This document shows positions 22,805 through 32,835 of a DNA stretch of 39,889 nt, piece after piece. Under the pieces are notes generated by a model. That model saw only the letters and a list, made by a program, of their open reading frames with translations. It did not search any database and had not been told where the DNA came from. Made by a program: the position numbers and the translations under genes. Source of the stretch: Lingula anatina (Eukaryota > Brachiopoda > Lingulata > Lingulida > Lingulidae); NCBI RefSeq assembly GCF_001039355.2, contig NW_019776134.1, positions 1,067 through 40,955 of the forward strand. The letters are read 5' to 3'. How positions within the stretch are numbered: the stretch's first letter is position 1; each line of letters opens with the position of its first letter.

Positions 22805-24681
22805 GCAAATGCATGCATACACAAGTACACATGTATACATATGCATATATCAAGAAAAAAAAAAAGAGGGCAAACATTCCCAAATCCTTATTGTGTTCCC
22901 CCTCTCTCCCCTTCACACCTGTTACATATTCTTCCGGATTACTGCATTCCATATTAAAATCAGTCACACAGATGCTCATAAATAAACCAGAATCAACCTA
23001 TCATCCACTGCTGACAGCAAAAGAAAAAAAAATTTCACCAAGTAATGGGCAGATGCAGACAATGTTGACAATGTTGTCATTATAATGATCATTTTTTAAC
23101 TGAAAACCTATGATAACCAGCTATTTTGTAAAGTAACCATTTTGAAATCTAAATTTCATTTTGAAGAATGTCAACCAGATATAAAACAGACAGTCTCTAT
23201 AGCTAGAAGTTGTTTTGGTCTGCCCTGCGGATTCCTAAATACCCTGACAGCATTTCCCATGATGAGAATTTCCCAGGATTGTCTCAATCAATAAGTACAT
23301 GTATCTGGACACAGTTTATTGGTTTAATCAATAGACAGGGTTAATCAGGGTTCTACTGCTACACTGACACATAGTTCACATTTATAGTTCAAAGCATCAG
23401 CAAGGTGTGCTTACTCCACGTATCCTAACATCTCAACTTTTTAAACTGTCTTTGACATGTGTATGATTTTTTTTCTTCATTATTTTGTTTTAACAAGCGA
23501 GCTAATAAAAAGGTCTCATCATATACATATATCACTTTTGTTTTCCTACTTGTAATCTCTGTAATTAAATCAGGTAGAATGAATTATGTGGATGTTGAGA
23601 ATCAGGGGTTTCCCCAAGATTTGGGGTACCAGAAATCCAAAATGTGAACCTGTAATTTGGCACATCAATTTACAAGGAGTCTAAACTAGCAAGCCCAACC
23701 AAATACGTAACCCAAAAATTTGGTAAGCGGTCAAGCCATCTTTGAACATATATGGCTTTTTGGGGCTAATGTCCGTCCAAGTGACAGCTGGATGGTCCTC
23801 TGGGGAAAGCCTTGTTGAGAATTCAAGCTTATGGGCACTTTGTGAGAGATATATGATGTCATCACAAATTAACAAAATAATAATAATAATAATAATCTTC
23901 AGAATAATAGGGCATTTGAAACACTTGTGATTATATATTGGTTTATTTATCTGCTTGAGAATAAGAAATGCTATGACCCTCTTCACAAGTGCACTTAAGC
24001 ACTTAGTGTAGTGAGGCTGATATAATCCTTGGTAACATTCTCCAAGATACCGCAATTACACTTTCAAGTAGATAAAACTGATGAGGAAGTATATATATAT
24101 GATACATGTAGAAAAGCCATCTAGCTACAGTCTACTCTTTAACTACTGAAATAAAGTTTCTCAAAGAAGCTGTTGTAGAAATGTTGTTACTGAATGAAAA
24201 CTGATCTGATATGTTTTGGTTCCTCTACTAACAACAATCAATTAATCTTAGTGCTTAATTAGAGACTGAGAAATCTGTGCTAATGAGAGCCATTTAATGG
24301 TCATTCTCATGAAGTGATCTCTATTTTGTGAGAGAGTGTGGCGGGGGGGGGGGGAGGAGTAGAAGGGAGAAAAAGATAGTCCAACTCAATGTAGGTACAC
24401 AGCCCAAGTTATCATGTGCAGTAATGTACACATTATATCAAATATACAACCTATTTAAACATGTTTCCAGAAATTAATTATTCAAAAAAACTGATCGATT
24501 TAGTATCCGTTGAAGAGTGCATTCTGCAGCACTGTCATTACTTGTACATCACTTTTTCCACTTCACTTTGTAAATTCCTATTTGCATACATGCATTCACA
24601 CTTTTATAGGTATATTTGGGGGAAACTGGAGCAAGATCAAATAAGGACCACAGAGACCAGCCTGTGGACACCTGCAACAGT
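22805..24681. other. Non-coding stretch, no gene supported
   Basis: Contains an (ATA)n run (about 23875-23896) and a 12-base G run (24343-24354). The minus-strand frame over 23681-23870 reads plausibly as protein but lacks a usable donor, so I do not call it. Confidence 0.45.
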
Positions 24682-24699
24682 AGTTATCATTTACGCCGT

Positions 24700-24847
24700 C
24701 TTCTGGGTTTCCGGAAGACGGTCAGATTTCCAAGTTTACATTGACGGGTATCTGATTTTTTCTGTCGGAAGACGGTCAAAAATGGAGGATGGATAAAAAA
24801 AAAATAATTTGGAAGATTGTCAGAAATTATGTCTGGATCCGCCCCTG
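24700..24847. mobile_element. DNA-transposon remnant ending CTGGATCCGCCCCTG
   Basis: The right boundary CTGGATCCGCCCCTG (24833-24847) is the reverse complement of CAGGGGCGGATCCAG. That end is typical of hAT-like non-autonomous elements in many animals (CAGNGGCG-type ends). Just inside are GGAAGACGGTCAG-type direct repeats at about 24713, 24766 and 24807 (the last diverged). The opposite end and the 8-bp target duplication could not be located, so the left limit is approximate. Confidence 0.35.
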
Positions 24848-25001
24848 GTTATGATACCCCTAGCCTGCGGCTGATTCTTTCTACATTTGTGGCCTCTGCC
24901 CTTGGGGAAATATGTTGCATTGTATGGTAGGGTTTGAAAAAATACAGGTAAAAAGCAACCATTTTAGTTTAATAATAAATTTTGGTGTTATGTTTACTCA
25001 C

Positions 25002-25133
25002 ATATTCACTATCTTTATCAGAGGTGACCTCCTTGTCGTTGTTGTTTTTCCCCTGCCGGTGGTGTCTGTGACCCCTGGGGCAGGGGATATGATGATTCTC
25101 CCCACTGCTTCCGCCTGCATATGCTCCCTGCAT
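25002..25133 (-). CDS. Candidate exon, possibly first coding exon (His/Asn/Asp-rich)
   Basis: On the minus strand an ATG at 25133, preceded two codons earlier by an in-frame TAA, opens 44 codons. They end at a strong donor, GAATAT|GTGAGT, in phase 0. The peptide begins MQGAYAGGSSGENHH, has a basic/histidine stretch PRGHRHHRQGKNNN and ends KEVTSDKDSEY. It is hydrophilic and probably disordered or cytosolic. Base composition is clearly GC-richer than the surroundings. It could be the first coding exon. It could instead be internal, using the AG at 25135-25136 (AAAG|T), although the pyrimidine tract there is poor. Histidine/arginine-rich segments of this kind occur in many unrelated proteins, so I assign no family. 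The next exon, at lower coordinates, was not found. Confidence 0.4.
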
Positions 25134-25438
25134 ACTTTACTCCTTGATGTATTTATGTATATCCTAGAAACACTTTCCTTTGAACAAAAGAACTTTGATC
25201 ATTATATACTAGAAATAAAGGTTACTGTTAATTTGAATTTAGATTTTGAAAAATGGTGTCAGATGACAGGTTGTCAGATCTCTTCTAGTCATTTAAGCTG
25301 AGCCAAGGTAAATTTTCCTCAGTCAGCTCTCCACTGTTGGTGATCAGTTTGACCACACAGATATCACTTAATTAACTATCATTTGTACCCCAAATCTTGA
25401 TCCACTTTGCTCACTTCCTTTCACCTTTTCTACCACAG

Positions 25439-25623
25439 AAATACTAAGGCACCATCACCCATGCTTAGAAATGTTAAGATAACAGTGAATCCTAGTCTTA
25501 ATATCATAGAACTGCCTCAAAACCCAGCAGGGTTTCATGGAAATTGTTCCTCAGAATATGTCAACTACCAGTCCACGAGTCGCAGCTTCCAGGTTCCACA
25601 CAGTACATTTAGAAGATGCACAG
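25439..25623 (+). CDS. Candidate internal exon 1 of a plus-strand gene
   Basis: Acceptor TTTCACCTTTTCTACCACAG ends at 25438 and the donor ACAG|GTACGT follows 25623. The 185 bases are open in one frame: 1 base, 61 codons, then 1 base. The peptide includes MLRNVKITVNPSLNIIELPQ, then FHGNCSSEYVNYQST and VPHSTFRRCT. I recognise no domain. Its outgoing phase fits the candidate exon starting at 25814. The ATG at 25461 could instead start translation. Caution: the opposite strand also offers a plausible exon here (good acceptor ATCTTTATTTCACTAG, weaker donor GTAGTT), so the strand is not certain. Confidence 0.35.
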
Positions 25624-25813
25624 GTACGTGTACGTGTATGTCAAACTAGTGAAATAAAGATATGGAAGTTAACAGCACCCTGACTTCACAGCACCCTGGC
25701 AGCTTGTAACTATCCCAGTGAATTAAATGAAATGGGAAATGGTGACATTGAAGTCGAGTTAAAAGACTGTTTATCTGCCAGTTCTATGGAGATCTGTATC
25801 CTTTCTTGAATAG

Positions 25814-26129
25814 AAACAATGAGAAAGTATTGGCAATTGCCATCTGTACACCAGCATGTATCACCTGAGTGTTTGTTCCTCGTTAGAATACAGAGAGCTC
25901 TAGAAATAACATTACAACTAAGTGGGGCCCCCATGTTGGCTTTGGAAGGGACAGCTGCAAGTTTGTTTAACCAACCCCAAAGTACATACATTTCTTCCAA
26001 CAACAATGACAGTTTGTTGATGTATCAGTGCATATATTTAGAGAACAGCTTTTCACGATGGCTAATGTCCTGTGGTCCGCCGCGCCCGGGGGCGCCCGCC
26101 CTTCTTACCCTTCCTGCCCATGCACTTTA
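25814..26129 (+). CDS. Candidate terminal exon 2 of the plus-strand gene
   Basis: Acceptor GTATCCTTTCTTGAATAG ends at 25813. Entering with 2 bases, it is in phase with the exon ending at 25623, and the junction codon becomes GAA (Glu). About 104 codons are open to TAA at 26127. The peptide begins TMRKYWQLPSVHQH, contains RALEITLQLSGAPMLALEGT and ends in a GC-rich Pro/Ala/Leu stretch, PPRPGAPALLTLPAHAL. No domain is recognised. The antisense strand is also open for 98 codons across much of this segment, which weakens the call. No clear AATAAA follows closely. If exon 1 and exon 2 belong together, the visible product is about 166 residues plus an unseen N-terminus. Confidence 0.35.
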
Positions 26130-26660
26130 ATCAAAGAGGCTGCGTATCACAGACGAAGAAAAAAAAATCCACGACAGTTTACCTGCATTATTCTGTAATA
26201 ATTACCCTCTGTGAAAGCTAAATAGAAAAAGGTGTTTAAAATCGATACCAGGTTAAAATGGTGACCACAGGGTCAGCGTTAGTGCTGTCTGCTGAGAACC
26301 CCCCCTGGAATAACCTGAGGGCTATGTTAAGTTGACTGGATGTTATTTCATGTAAGCACATATTGTCAACTATAAAAACCTCCTGTGAATGTATGCATGG
26401 TTTCATCCTGCAATCAGTATTGATAAAGACTCACTTATGAGGTAAATAGTGTATTTACTCTCCTCAAATCAATACATTTCTGCTATTCTAACTGTATTTG
26501 TCAATGTACTGTTACCAGTGACTCCCAGCTTTAAGAGCCACTCTACTTCAGTTTTTTTTTTCAACTCTTTGACAAGGACCTTTACCAGTAGTATCTGGGA
26601 AATTTGAGTGGAAAGGAATACATTCAAGTTAGACAATTATGTACACAAAAAAAGATCAGC

Positions 26661-26663
<3 letters not shown>
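26130..26663. other. Non-coding, possible 3' UTR
   Basis: No gene supported. An A run at about 26158-26167 and a T run near 26552 are present. Confidence 0.4.

Positions 26664-26718
<55 letters not shown>
26664..26718. repeat. Compound (GT)n(GA)n microsatellite
   Basis: About 34 bases of GT pass directly into about 22 bases of GA. The same compound order recurs at 34870-34914. Confidence 0.95.
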
Positions 26719-26719
<1 letters not shown>

Positions 26720-27458
26720 GGTGCTCCCTTAACACCCTGACACAATGGCTGTTCTGTGTTAGTCAAAAGTTTAGTTTAGTTTTTTAGCTTGTAAATTATT
26801 AAAATGTGACATTATATTATTCACAGAGATGAGAATACTATTTAGTGAAAAAGTCAAAAATATGAAGTGGGGTCTAGGGGTCACCTTGACCAATGATATT
26901 TTTGTCTCCCACATAGTCAGAAATCTGCCAACAGATTGAAATGTCTCATCCCTATGATTATCAAAAAATGGCATTCAGTTGTTAAGTGTAGTCCCCTAGC
27001 AGTTACAGTGAAACCCATTGCATTAGATTTGCTGAATCTCTCTGGCGATTACTGAGAGCCAGCCACACCCACTGTGTTAACAGTTACATTGCATGTCGAC
27101 AGAAACCTGTTAGAAGGTGTACACCTCAGCTAGCAGATGATTTACTTGCATGTGCATTGACTTTCAAACATAAAAATAACTGTTCTGACAATTGATATCC
27201 ATACAACACAAGCTATCCAACCATACTAAGCAAACCCAATCATTAATTGCAGAGTAATTTCAAGGTAGTGTATAATTACTTGAACAGATTATACTACAGA
27301 ACCTGGAATACTCTTTCAATAACATTTTTGTTTGTTTTTCTATTATTCATTTAGGTGTATTTGTCCTTTTTGCAGATGCCAGGCATATTGATATTAAAGT
27401 AGTTTTTTTGTGCAGAGATCCACCATGTTTTTCTGATTGAATTAGTAAAATGGGCAAA
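26719..27458. other. Non-coding stretch, no gene supported
   Basis: A minus-strand frame (26771-26974) is open but has no splice or domain support that I trust. Otherwise AT-rich DNA. Confidence 0.5.
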
Positions 27459-27496
27459 ATTAATTAATTAATTAATTAATTAATTAATTAATTAAT
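27459..27496. repeat. (TTAA)n microsatellite
   Basis: About nine tandem TTAA units. Confidence 0.95.
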
Positions 27497-27914
27497 ACTT
27501 AGTCCTCTTGATACCCTCTATTTATCACTTTAGACATAACAAAAAGACATAATAAAAAACAAAAGATATTTACTTTAATTCCACAACATTTTTGCCTACA
27601 ATAGCATGAAACATATAAAAACTAATGTGAATAGGAAGGATTAATTGACAAGCTGTCTCGTGGCGTAAAACCAGGAAACTAGCTAAGGGGAGAGACAGTG
27701 CCCTGTCACTTTTACAGACACATTCATTTATCACTTCAAACAATTCCCAATAATGAACATAATGGAAAAAATAAATTTAAAGCCCTAGTTAATTTTGTTA
27801 ATGAAACAACAAGTCTTGCATACCTAGTGAAGAAAGTGATTTAGTAGCCAATGCAGCAATCTGAGACAGATGTGATTTAATAGCGTTCAAGCACAGTCTG
27901 AGTCTCATTATTTA

Positions 27915-28126
27915 AGGGGTCATTCAGATTCACTTGATCTGCGGGCTAATAGATCCATGGACCAAAAACCCACTTGAAAGCTTGCCAAGTAATCCCCTAT
28001 AGAAACTAAATAGGTTACTAATGGGGAATATGCAGTGAGCTTTCAAGTGGGTCGGCCATATTTGATCTGCGGATATGTTAGTCCATGGATCAACTTACTA
28101 GTATGTTGTGAATGCAGCCTATAAGA
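27915..28126. mobile_element. Palindromic MITE-like element
   Basis: The arms ACCCACTTGAAAGCTTGCC (about 27968) and GTGAGCTTTCAAGTGGGT (about 28036) are inverted. Outer segments GATCTGCGGGCTAATAGATC and GATCTGCGGATATGTTAGTC repeat around CCATGGA on both sides. The outer ends (GGGGTCATTCA at left, TGAATGCAGCC at right) are also imperfectly inverted. The ~210-bp element has no coding capacity. A related fragment (CCACTTGAAAGCATGCC) lies at about 31420 and in the second haplotype copy. A target duplication is not clear. Confidence 0.55.
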
Positions 28127-29083
28127 AATATGATAATCAAATTTTTATTCTTTCTCATTTATATATAGAAATATTTATTGAGGTTTAATTTTTTTAATCA
28201 AAATAATACTTACTGGTTTTGCAGAATAACTGACAGAATTGTAGAATCTAATAGAATTAATGAAACAAACAGTCAGCCCAAAACAAAGTACTTTGCATGT
28301 TAATCAGCAGGTGGTCTGTCTGTACATGATGGTAGAAATGTACTAAAATATTCCATTATCTGTGCCTGTGTCTTGTCACTTTCTAATGTGGTATTTTCCA
28401 CTGCATAGTGTTCCCTAGAGCTAAAATGTATGAGCCTAATGGAAATGTGCAAGTAGAATTTTTTTTTTTTTGTTTCATGTCTTGTTCTAGTGCATGACAT
28501 ACTAGTAGTCACTTGATTTGTCATCAGTCACTCAGCATTACATGTAATATACTGCACATAGTTTTGAGTAATATGACAGAAAATGTGAATGAAATGAAAT
28601 TTATAGCTACTTGTACATGATGTGATGAAAGTGCTTTCTGAGATCAAAATTGGTCATCATAAAACATGTCTAAAGATGAGACGGATGCAGGGGAGGGGGT
28701 GGGGGCAGGGAGTGGGACTCCCAGTGCATAGGCCTCAACCAAGGCAAAAGTAAGGTAATGATAAAATTATAATTTTAAAAATATTCTTTTAAGGAGACGC
28801 AAACTCAGTTAAAATTCTTTCCCTCCTGAATATCTGCCCACCCTGAAATTTTCCTCAAAATATCAGATATTTTGTGAAAAAAAAAAAAAAGAAAAAAAAA
28901 ACAGATTAACTAATGCTGGCAGAGGTTATTGATGTGACCAGCCTACCAGATGACACTTGGCACCCTATTATTCAATTAATTATAGCTAGGACCCACCAAA
29001 TACATGTAAGGCATACGAGTCTTAGCATATAACTATTGTAAGTACTTGATCTTTTTAATGGGGGGGGGGGTTGTGAATTTTAC
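28127..29083. other. Non-coding stretch with homopolymer runs
   Basis: No gene supported. Contains a T run (about 28460-28471), an A-rich tract (28877-28902) and a G run (29061-29070). Confidence 0.55.
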
Positions 29084-29365
29084 AGATACTCTATTTTTTA
29101 AAAGTAGTAATTTCTTTAAATTAGAACATTCCTATTGAGTGGTGCATAGCAACAAAATCAAAAAGCAGGCTACTCTTAAATTCTATTCTATATGCAGTAA
29201 ATGCTTTTTAGAAATATAATTTTTAGATACTCTATTTTTTAAAAGTAGTAATTTCTTTAAATTAGAACATTCCTATTGAGTGGTGCATAGCAACAAAATC
29301 AAAAAGCAGGCTACTCTTAAATTCTATTCTATATGCAGTAAATGCTTTTTAGAAATATAATTTTT
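29084..29365. repeat. Perfect 141-bp tandem duplication
   Basis: Bases 29084-29224 and 29225-29365 are identical by eye, head to tail, with no spacer. The unit starts AGATACTCTATTTTTTAAAA and ends AGAAATATAATTTTT. Perfect identity means either a very recent duplication or an assembly artefact. It has no open frame of note. Confidence 0.9.
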
Positions 29366-30181
29366 GTGATTATTTAAATACTAGTATGTCTCTGAAAGCT
29401 TGGTAATTTTTGCCCATCGAAAAGATGGAGTAATTGCCATATAAGTCCTGAAAAGCTGTTGCTGACTTTCAGTCAGAATAAGAGCTGATATGGACATGCC
29501 TTATTACAACTCACTGTAATTTGTACCTGATCTAAATTTAATTATTTTTACCTGATGCATATTCCATAATATGAGCAGGTGCTCGCAACCTGTAGCTCAT
29601 TTTAAAGAAATTCTGCACAGCATGTCTACAATTACGTGCAATATAGATGTATGTGTATAATCTACTAATAATTTTATTCTCTTTTACATCACTGTAAAGA
29701 AAAGATGTTTTGATACCTATATAAATAACAAAAATCAAACTTAATTCTGCTACGGGTGTCAAAAATTGTAACAGTCTATTACATAGGCTAATTATGATAT
29801 GATTATTGTTAGATGTATGTTAGCATATCAGCAAGCATAAGGAATTAAGCCACATCATTATAACACAAACATCTACTTGTATTTCTCTAATTAATCTTCA
29901 AGGTGAATATTTAGATAAATTACCAGGTAATTATTAGTTCACCTCATGCTTGTGTTGCTACTATGTTATGCATGCACATGTGTAAGCAGCTGTCTAATGC
30001 CTAAATATTTCTAAATTAAATGTTAAGAGCTAATTCATGATCACTAACTACTAGTTCATGTTATGAAACACTGCATAACTAGGTAAAAGTCTAAGTGTTA
30101 CTAGTATTACATCCCTAGCTGTCTCTATGTTATGTAGCAGCCTACAGTCTAATCTCTAAGCCATAGCTATGGTGCACTTAC

Positions 30182-30318
30182 TAGGACAAGAACGTTGCTG
30201 TCATCGGGAGCTTTCCAGCGATCAACGACAGTGTGCATCCTGAACTCTGGTGCCCGGGGGGTCCGGCCTTGGGGCTCTGGAATGCATCACTCAGTGGACA
30301 AGTTACTAATGAAAACGC
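30182..30318 (-). CDS. Candidate exon with a GTAAGT donor (copy 1)
   Basis: On the minus strand, 137 bases (45 codons plus 2 bases) are open between an AG (GTGTGCGGCTTAG, itself an in-frame stop) and the donor TCCTA|GTAAGT. The peptide begins AFSLVTCPLSDAFQSPKAG, contains PPGHQSSGCTLSLIAGKL and ends MTATFLS. It has two cysteines and no recognised domain. It is GC-rich against AT-rich flanks and lies in a block with no differences between the two copies. The plus strand is also open here (45 codons ending TAA at 30320), so the strand choice rests mainly on the exact GTAAGT donor. Confidence 0.33.
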
Positions 30319-30486
30319 CTAAGCCGCACACCCACTACGCTGCAGCATTGCATTTCTATTTTACAATAATTGGTAGATGCTGTCTCACATCGACCTCCTC
30401 AGTCTTATTAATTATAGCATATATCCATTATAGCAATGCCCCTCGACACTATCAGACTTGGGAGTAAATGATGTCTTAAAGTTTAC

Positions 30487-30643
30487 TCCCACTGGTAGGT
30501 TAGCATTAGATTAAAGTTTGACTTCATTACTGCATCATTTTCAATCTTCTCAGATGTTGAATAATTAACTTTACAATACTTATCCAACAGAACTGTCGGC
30601 TCAGTGTGATTACTACAGCTGAGCCTGTCCCGTGTGTTCAGCA
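30487..30643 (-). CDS. Candidate exon upstream of the 30182-30318 exon (copy 1)
   Basis: The minus-strand frame is open for about 51 codons between ACTCAG (acceptor) and TGGGA|GTAAAC (moderate donor). An in-frame TAA follows immediately after the donor G. The peptide begins LNTRDRLSCSNHTE, continues PTVLLDKYCKVNYSTSEKIE and ends NFNLMLTYQW. Two cysteines and NHT/NYS sequons could suit an extracellular segment; no family is recognised. Its outgoing phase does not join directly to the 30182-30318 exon, so one of the two boundaries is wrong or another exon intervenes. Between copies this exon shows two differences, one silent and one Val/Ala. Confidence 0.28.
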
Positions 30644-31213
30644 CTGAGTATGGTTACTCTCTATGTAAGGTACTTATCTCGAGTGAACAGAACTTTTAAG
30701 TGCTCTCTGCGTAATCTGGCAGTTACCATACCAGAACGCTTGGCTCATTCTCAGTGTGCTCTTTGACAGCCATTGCCCTGAATGCCTATACCAGAGTTGT
30801 GCTATTAAAAATGTTCCATTTCAATTGATTGATAAGATGTTTTTTTGCTTGGTTTGATGACATGCTAAATGACAATTACTGTGAACTTCCACAGAACTGA
30901 TTACCAGATGAGAGATGACTTTCCTTTTTAAATTTATATCTGGTTCTTTGATGGAGCAACAAATGTGTTCTCTGGAGGAAAATTTATGGTAAGGAGACTG
31001 ATATTTTTGACTGTAATTTTCATCTTATTTACCAGTATGCCAGAGATTGATGGATTAAATACCTAATCTAAACTAGCACCCATTCATATTGTACGTGCAT
31101 TAACTAAATTACTCACCAGAGTATTGTTTATTATGATTATGTATAACAATCCATGCAATAATGCCAAAAAGCCCAAAAAGCACATCAATAAGGATTTTTT
31201 TCCTTATTTGCAG

Positions 31214-31250
31214 TGGATGACTGCTGCATAGTCTTTCAAGGATGGAGGAT
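31214..31250 (+). CDS. Possible 37-base micro-exon (copy 1)
   Basis: A strong acceptor (TTTTTTTCCTTATTTGCAG) and a strong donor (GAT|GTGAGT) enclose 37 bases open in one frame, peptide DDCCIVFQGWR. The same sequence is at 37333-37369. The splice signals are good, but so short an exon cannot be supported from one sequence, and the strand disagrees with the better candidates nearby. Confidence 0.18.
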
Positions 31251-31378
31251 GTGAGTGCAGAGGTTTTAGAGGAGGAGGAGGTTTTAAACTTTTGGATATG
31301 GCTTTTTTCATATGAATAATGCTGGAATTTGTTTAATTTTTGGCAAACTATAGGCTCTGTTCACAACCAATGCAAGGT

Positions 31379-31406
31379 GAGCCACAACCCAACTGAGCTG
31401 TGGCTC
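31379..31406. other. Perfect 8-bp stem hairpin
   Basis: GAGCCACA and TGTGGCTC flank a 12-base loop. It is retained in copy 2 and lies at the edge of the fragment related to the palindromic element at 27915-28126, so it is probably part of that repeat. Confidence 0.4.
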
Positions 31407-32566
31407 AAAAATGATGTCCACTTGAAAGCATGCCGCATAATCCCCTGATCAATTCCCACAGCCACCGTTCCTGCACGTGTTCCCTTGCAGTGGTTATGTC
31501 TTTATTAATTTATCCACTGTATAAGAAAGGAAAAATATTTTTTTGTTTGTCTTTTGTATTGTGAATCTCTTATTGGTACTATCCCTATCAGTACAGTATA
31601 ATAATTAGCAGTTGCATATATTTGATGGTTCATATTCCCTTCAGCAGTAATTTTACTGACAGGAAATTGCATGCCCTGTGTTACATTTGCTCATATTTCA
31701 AATTGCTTGTCACCACCCAGCATGCATTTGAGATTGGCGCAATGTTATAATTAGTTTTCACTTTTGACACCTTTGGGATTTTAAAAATGTTACAACATGA
31801 GTATTTCAAATTTGGAAATTAAAAAAATCTAGTGTTTATTGTTCTTATTGTAAGAATAGTGAATTATTAATACAATGTACTTTGCAAAATTAATTCCGTG
31901 TTTTTCATGTATCATTCATGGTTGAAATTTTGCTCCATTTCATCATGTTACCACGCAGAGGCTGGTAAGGGCATGTATTTTCTTAAAGGGCAAAATCTCA
32001 ACTTGGTTCAAACCTTGCAAAAGTCCTCTTTTTTTCAAATGACTGATATTGGTGCAAATTCACTTTTGCAGCTTACTTAACTTTCAGTTGTAACAGAAAT
32101 CCACAGAGTCCATCTGCTAAGAAAAATTGAAAATAGTCAAGGTGCTCTGTGTTGCACTGGCATTGATTGAGGTGAATGTACCAGCTGGGAAAACGGGGAA
32201 AACTGAAATAGTTAGATTTGCTCAGTAGATTGTGATCTTATCTGGCACATTGCGTGAGTTTGCCGACAGTATTGGCATTGAAATGAATCACTGGTGGCTG
32301 GACAGGGTAAGCAGCTCCTGTCTGTGAATTTTTCAGTCCTAATTGAAAGTTTTAGTCACCAGCTGGCACTTTCTAAGGACAAATATAATAAATATCTGTA
32401 AAATCATTTGTACCAAAGTGTTTAAAATCATTTAGTGATTATCATTAAAACACAATGATAATTGTTTTTCTGTCCCTTATAAAATTAGGTTTTTTATGAT
32501 AATATTTATAATAATTACACATGCATGCACACACACACACACGCACATGCTCTGACACATGATATA

Positions 32567-32572
32567 TTTATT
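32567..32572 (-). terminator. Polyadenylation signal AATAAA with GT-rich downstream tract (copy 1)
   Basis: On the minus strand AATAAA lies 32 bases after the candidate stop codon at 32604. It is followed within about 15-40 bases by a TGTGTCAG...GTGCGTGTGTGTG tract (32528-32553), the canonical layout of a metazoan poly(A) site. The GT-rich element here is a microsatellite whose length differs between the two copies. Confidence 0.4.
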
Positions 32573-32603
32573 TCACAGATTCATGGCTATAATAACGAGA
32601 GAG

Positions 32604-32709
32604 CTAGGACCTCTTAGAGGATGGTGAAGATTGTTCTGTCATGGTGTTCGTAACAATAATGCCGTCAGACCTCCGTAACATATCTAATCCATTAGAGACA
32701 GTGGATAAT
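32604..32709 (-). CDS. Candidate terminal exon (copy 1)
   Basis: Minus strand: after the acceptor GTGTTTACCACAG, entering with 1 base, 34 codons are open to TAG at 32604. The peptide is LSTVSNGLDMLRRSD, then GIIVTNTMTEQ, ending SSPSSKRS. A Ser/Lys/Arg tail is common at protein C-termini; no family is recognised. Support comes from the AATAAA plus GT-rich tract just downstream and from complete identity of this stretch between copies. The plus strand has a short competing frame (12 codons after a CACAG at 32578), which is weaker. Confidence 0.4.
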
Positions 32710-32835
32710 CTGTGGTAAACACTCTTACTATACCATTCCATTTCAGTCTAGTCACATCTGCCTCCAAAACTCTGCCTCCATATACATCCTTCAGTGGAAC
32801 AATCCGAGTCATAGATTAGACCTCAGGAGACATTA

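Noticed and set aside
22611-22985. Open frames of 73-122 codons on both strands.
   Set aside because: They cross the N gap and a CA repeat; the translation is meaningless there.
23681-24055. 124-codon minus-strand open frame.
   Set aside because: It contains an isoleucine run from the (ATA)n microsatellite. The remaining part reads like protein but lacks a usable donor and may be a repeat fragment.
30185-30322. Plus-strand 45-codon frame ending in TAA opposite the minus-strand exon candidate.
   Set aside because: It reads plausibly as protein, but the minus strand has an exact GTAAGT donor at the matching boundary, so I preferred that strand.
32121-32333. Plus-strand frame with a PAGKTGKTE stretch resembling a P-loop, then a TAG, then a 26-codon stretch ending at a GGACAGG|GTAAGC donor.
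   Set aside because: The spacing does not fit the Walker A consensus (G-x4-G-K-[ST]), a stop splits the frame, and the minus strand is also open in part. Identity between copies covers it, so it may be functional in some way, but no ATPase call is justified.
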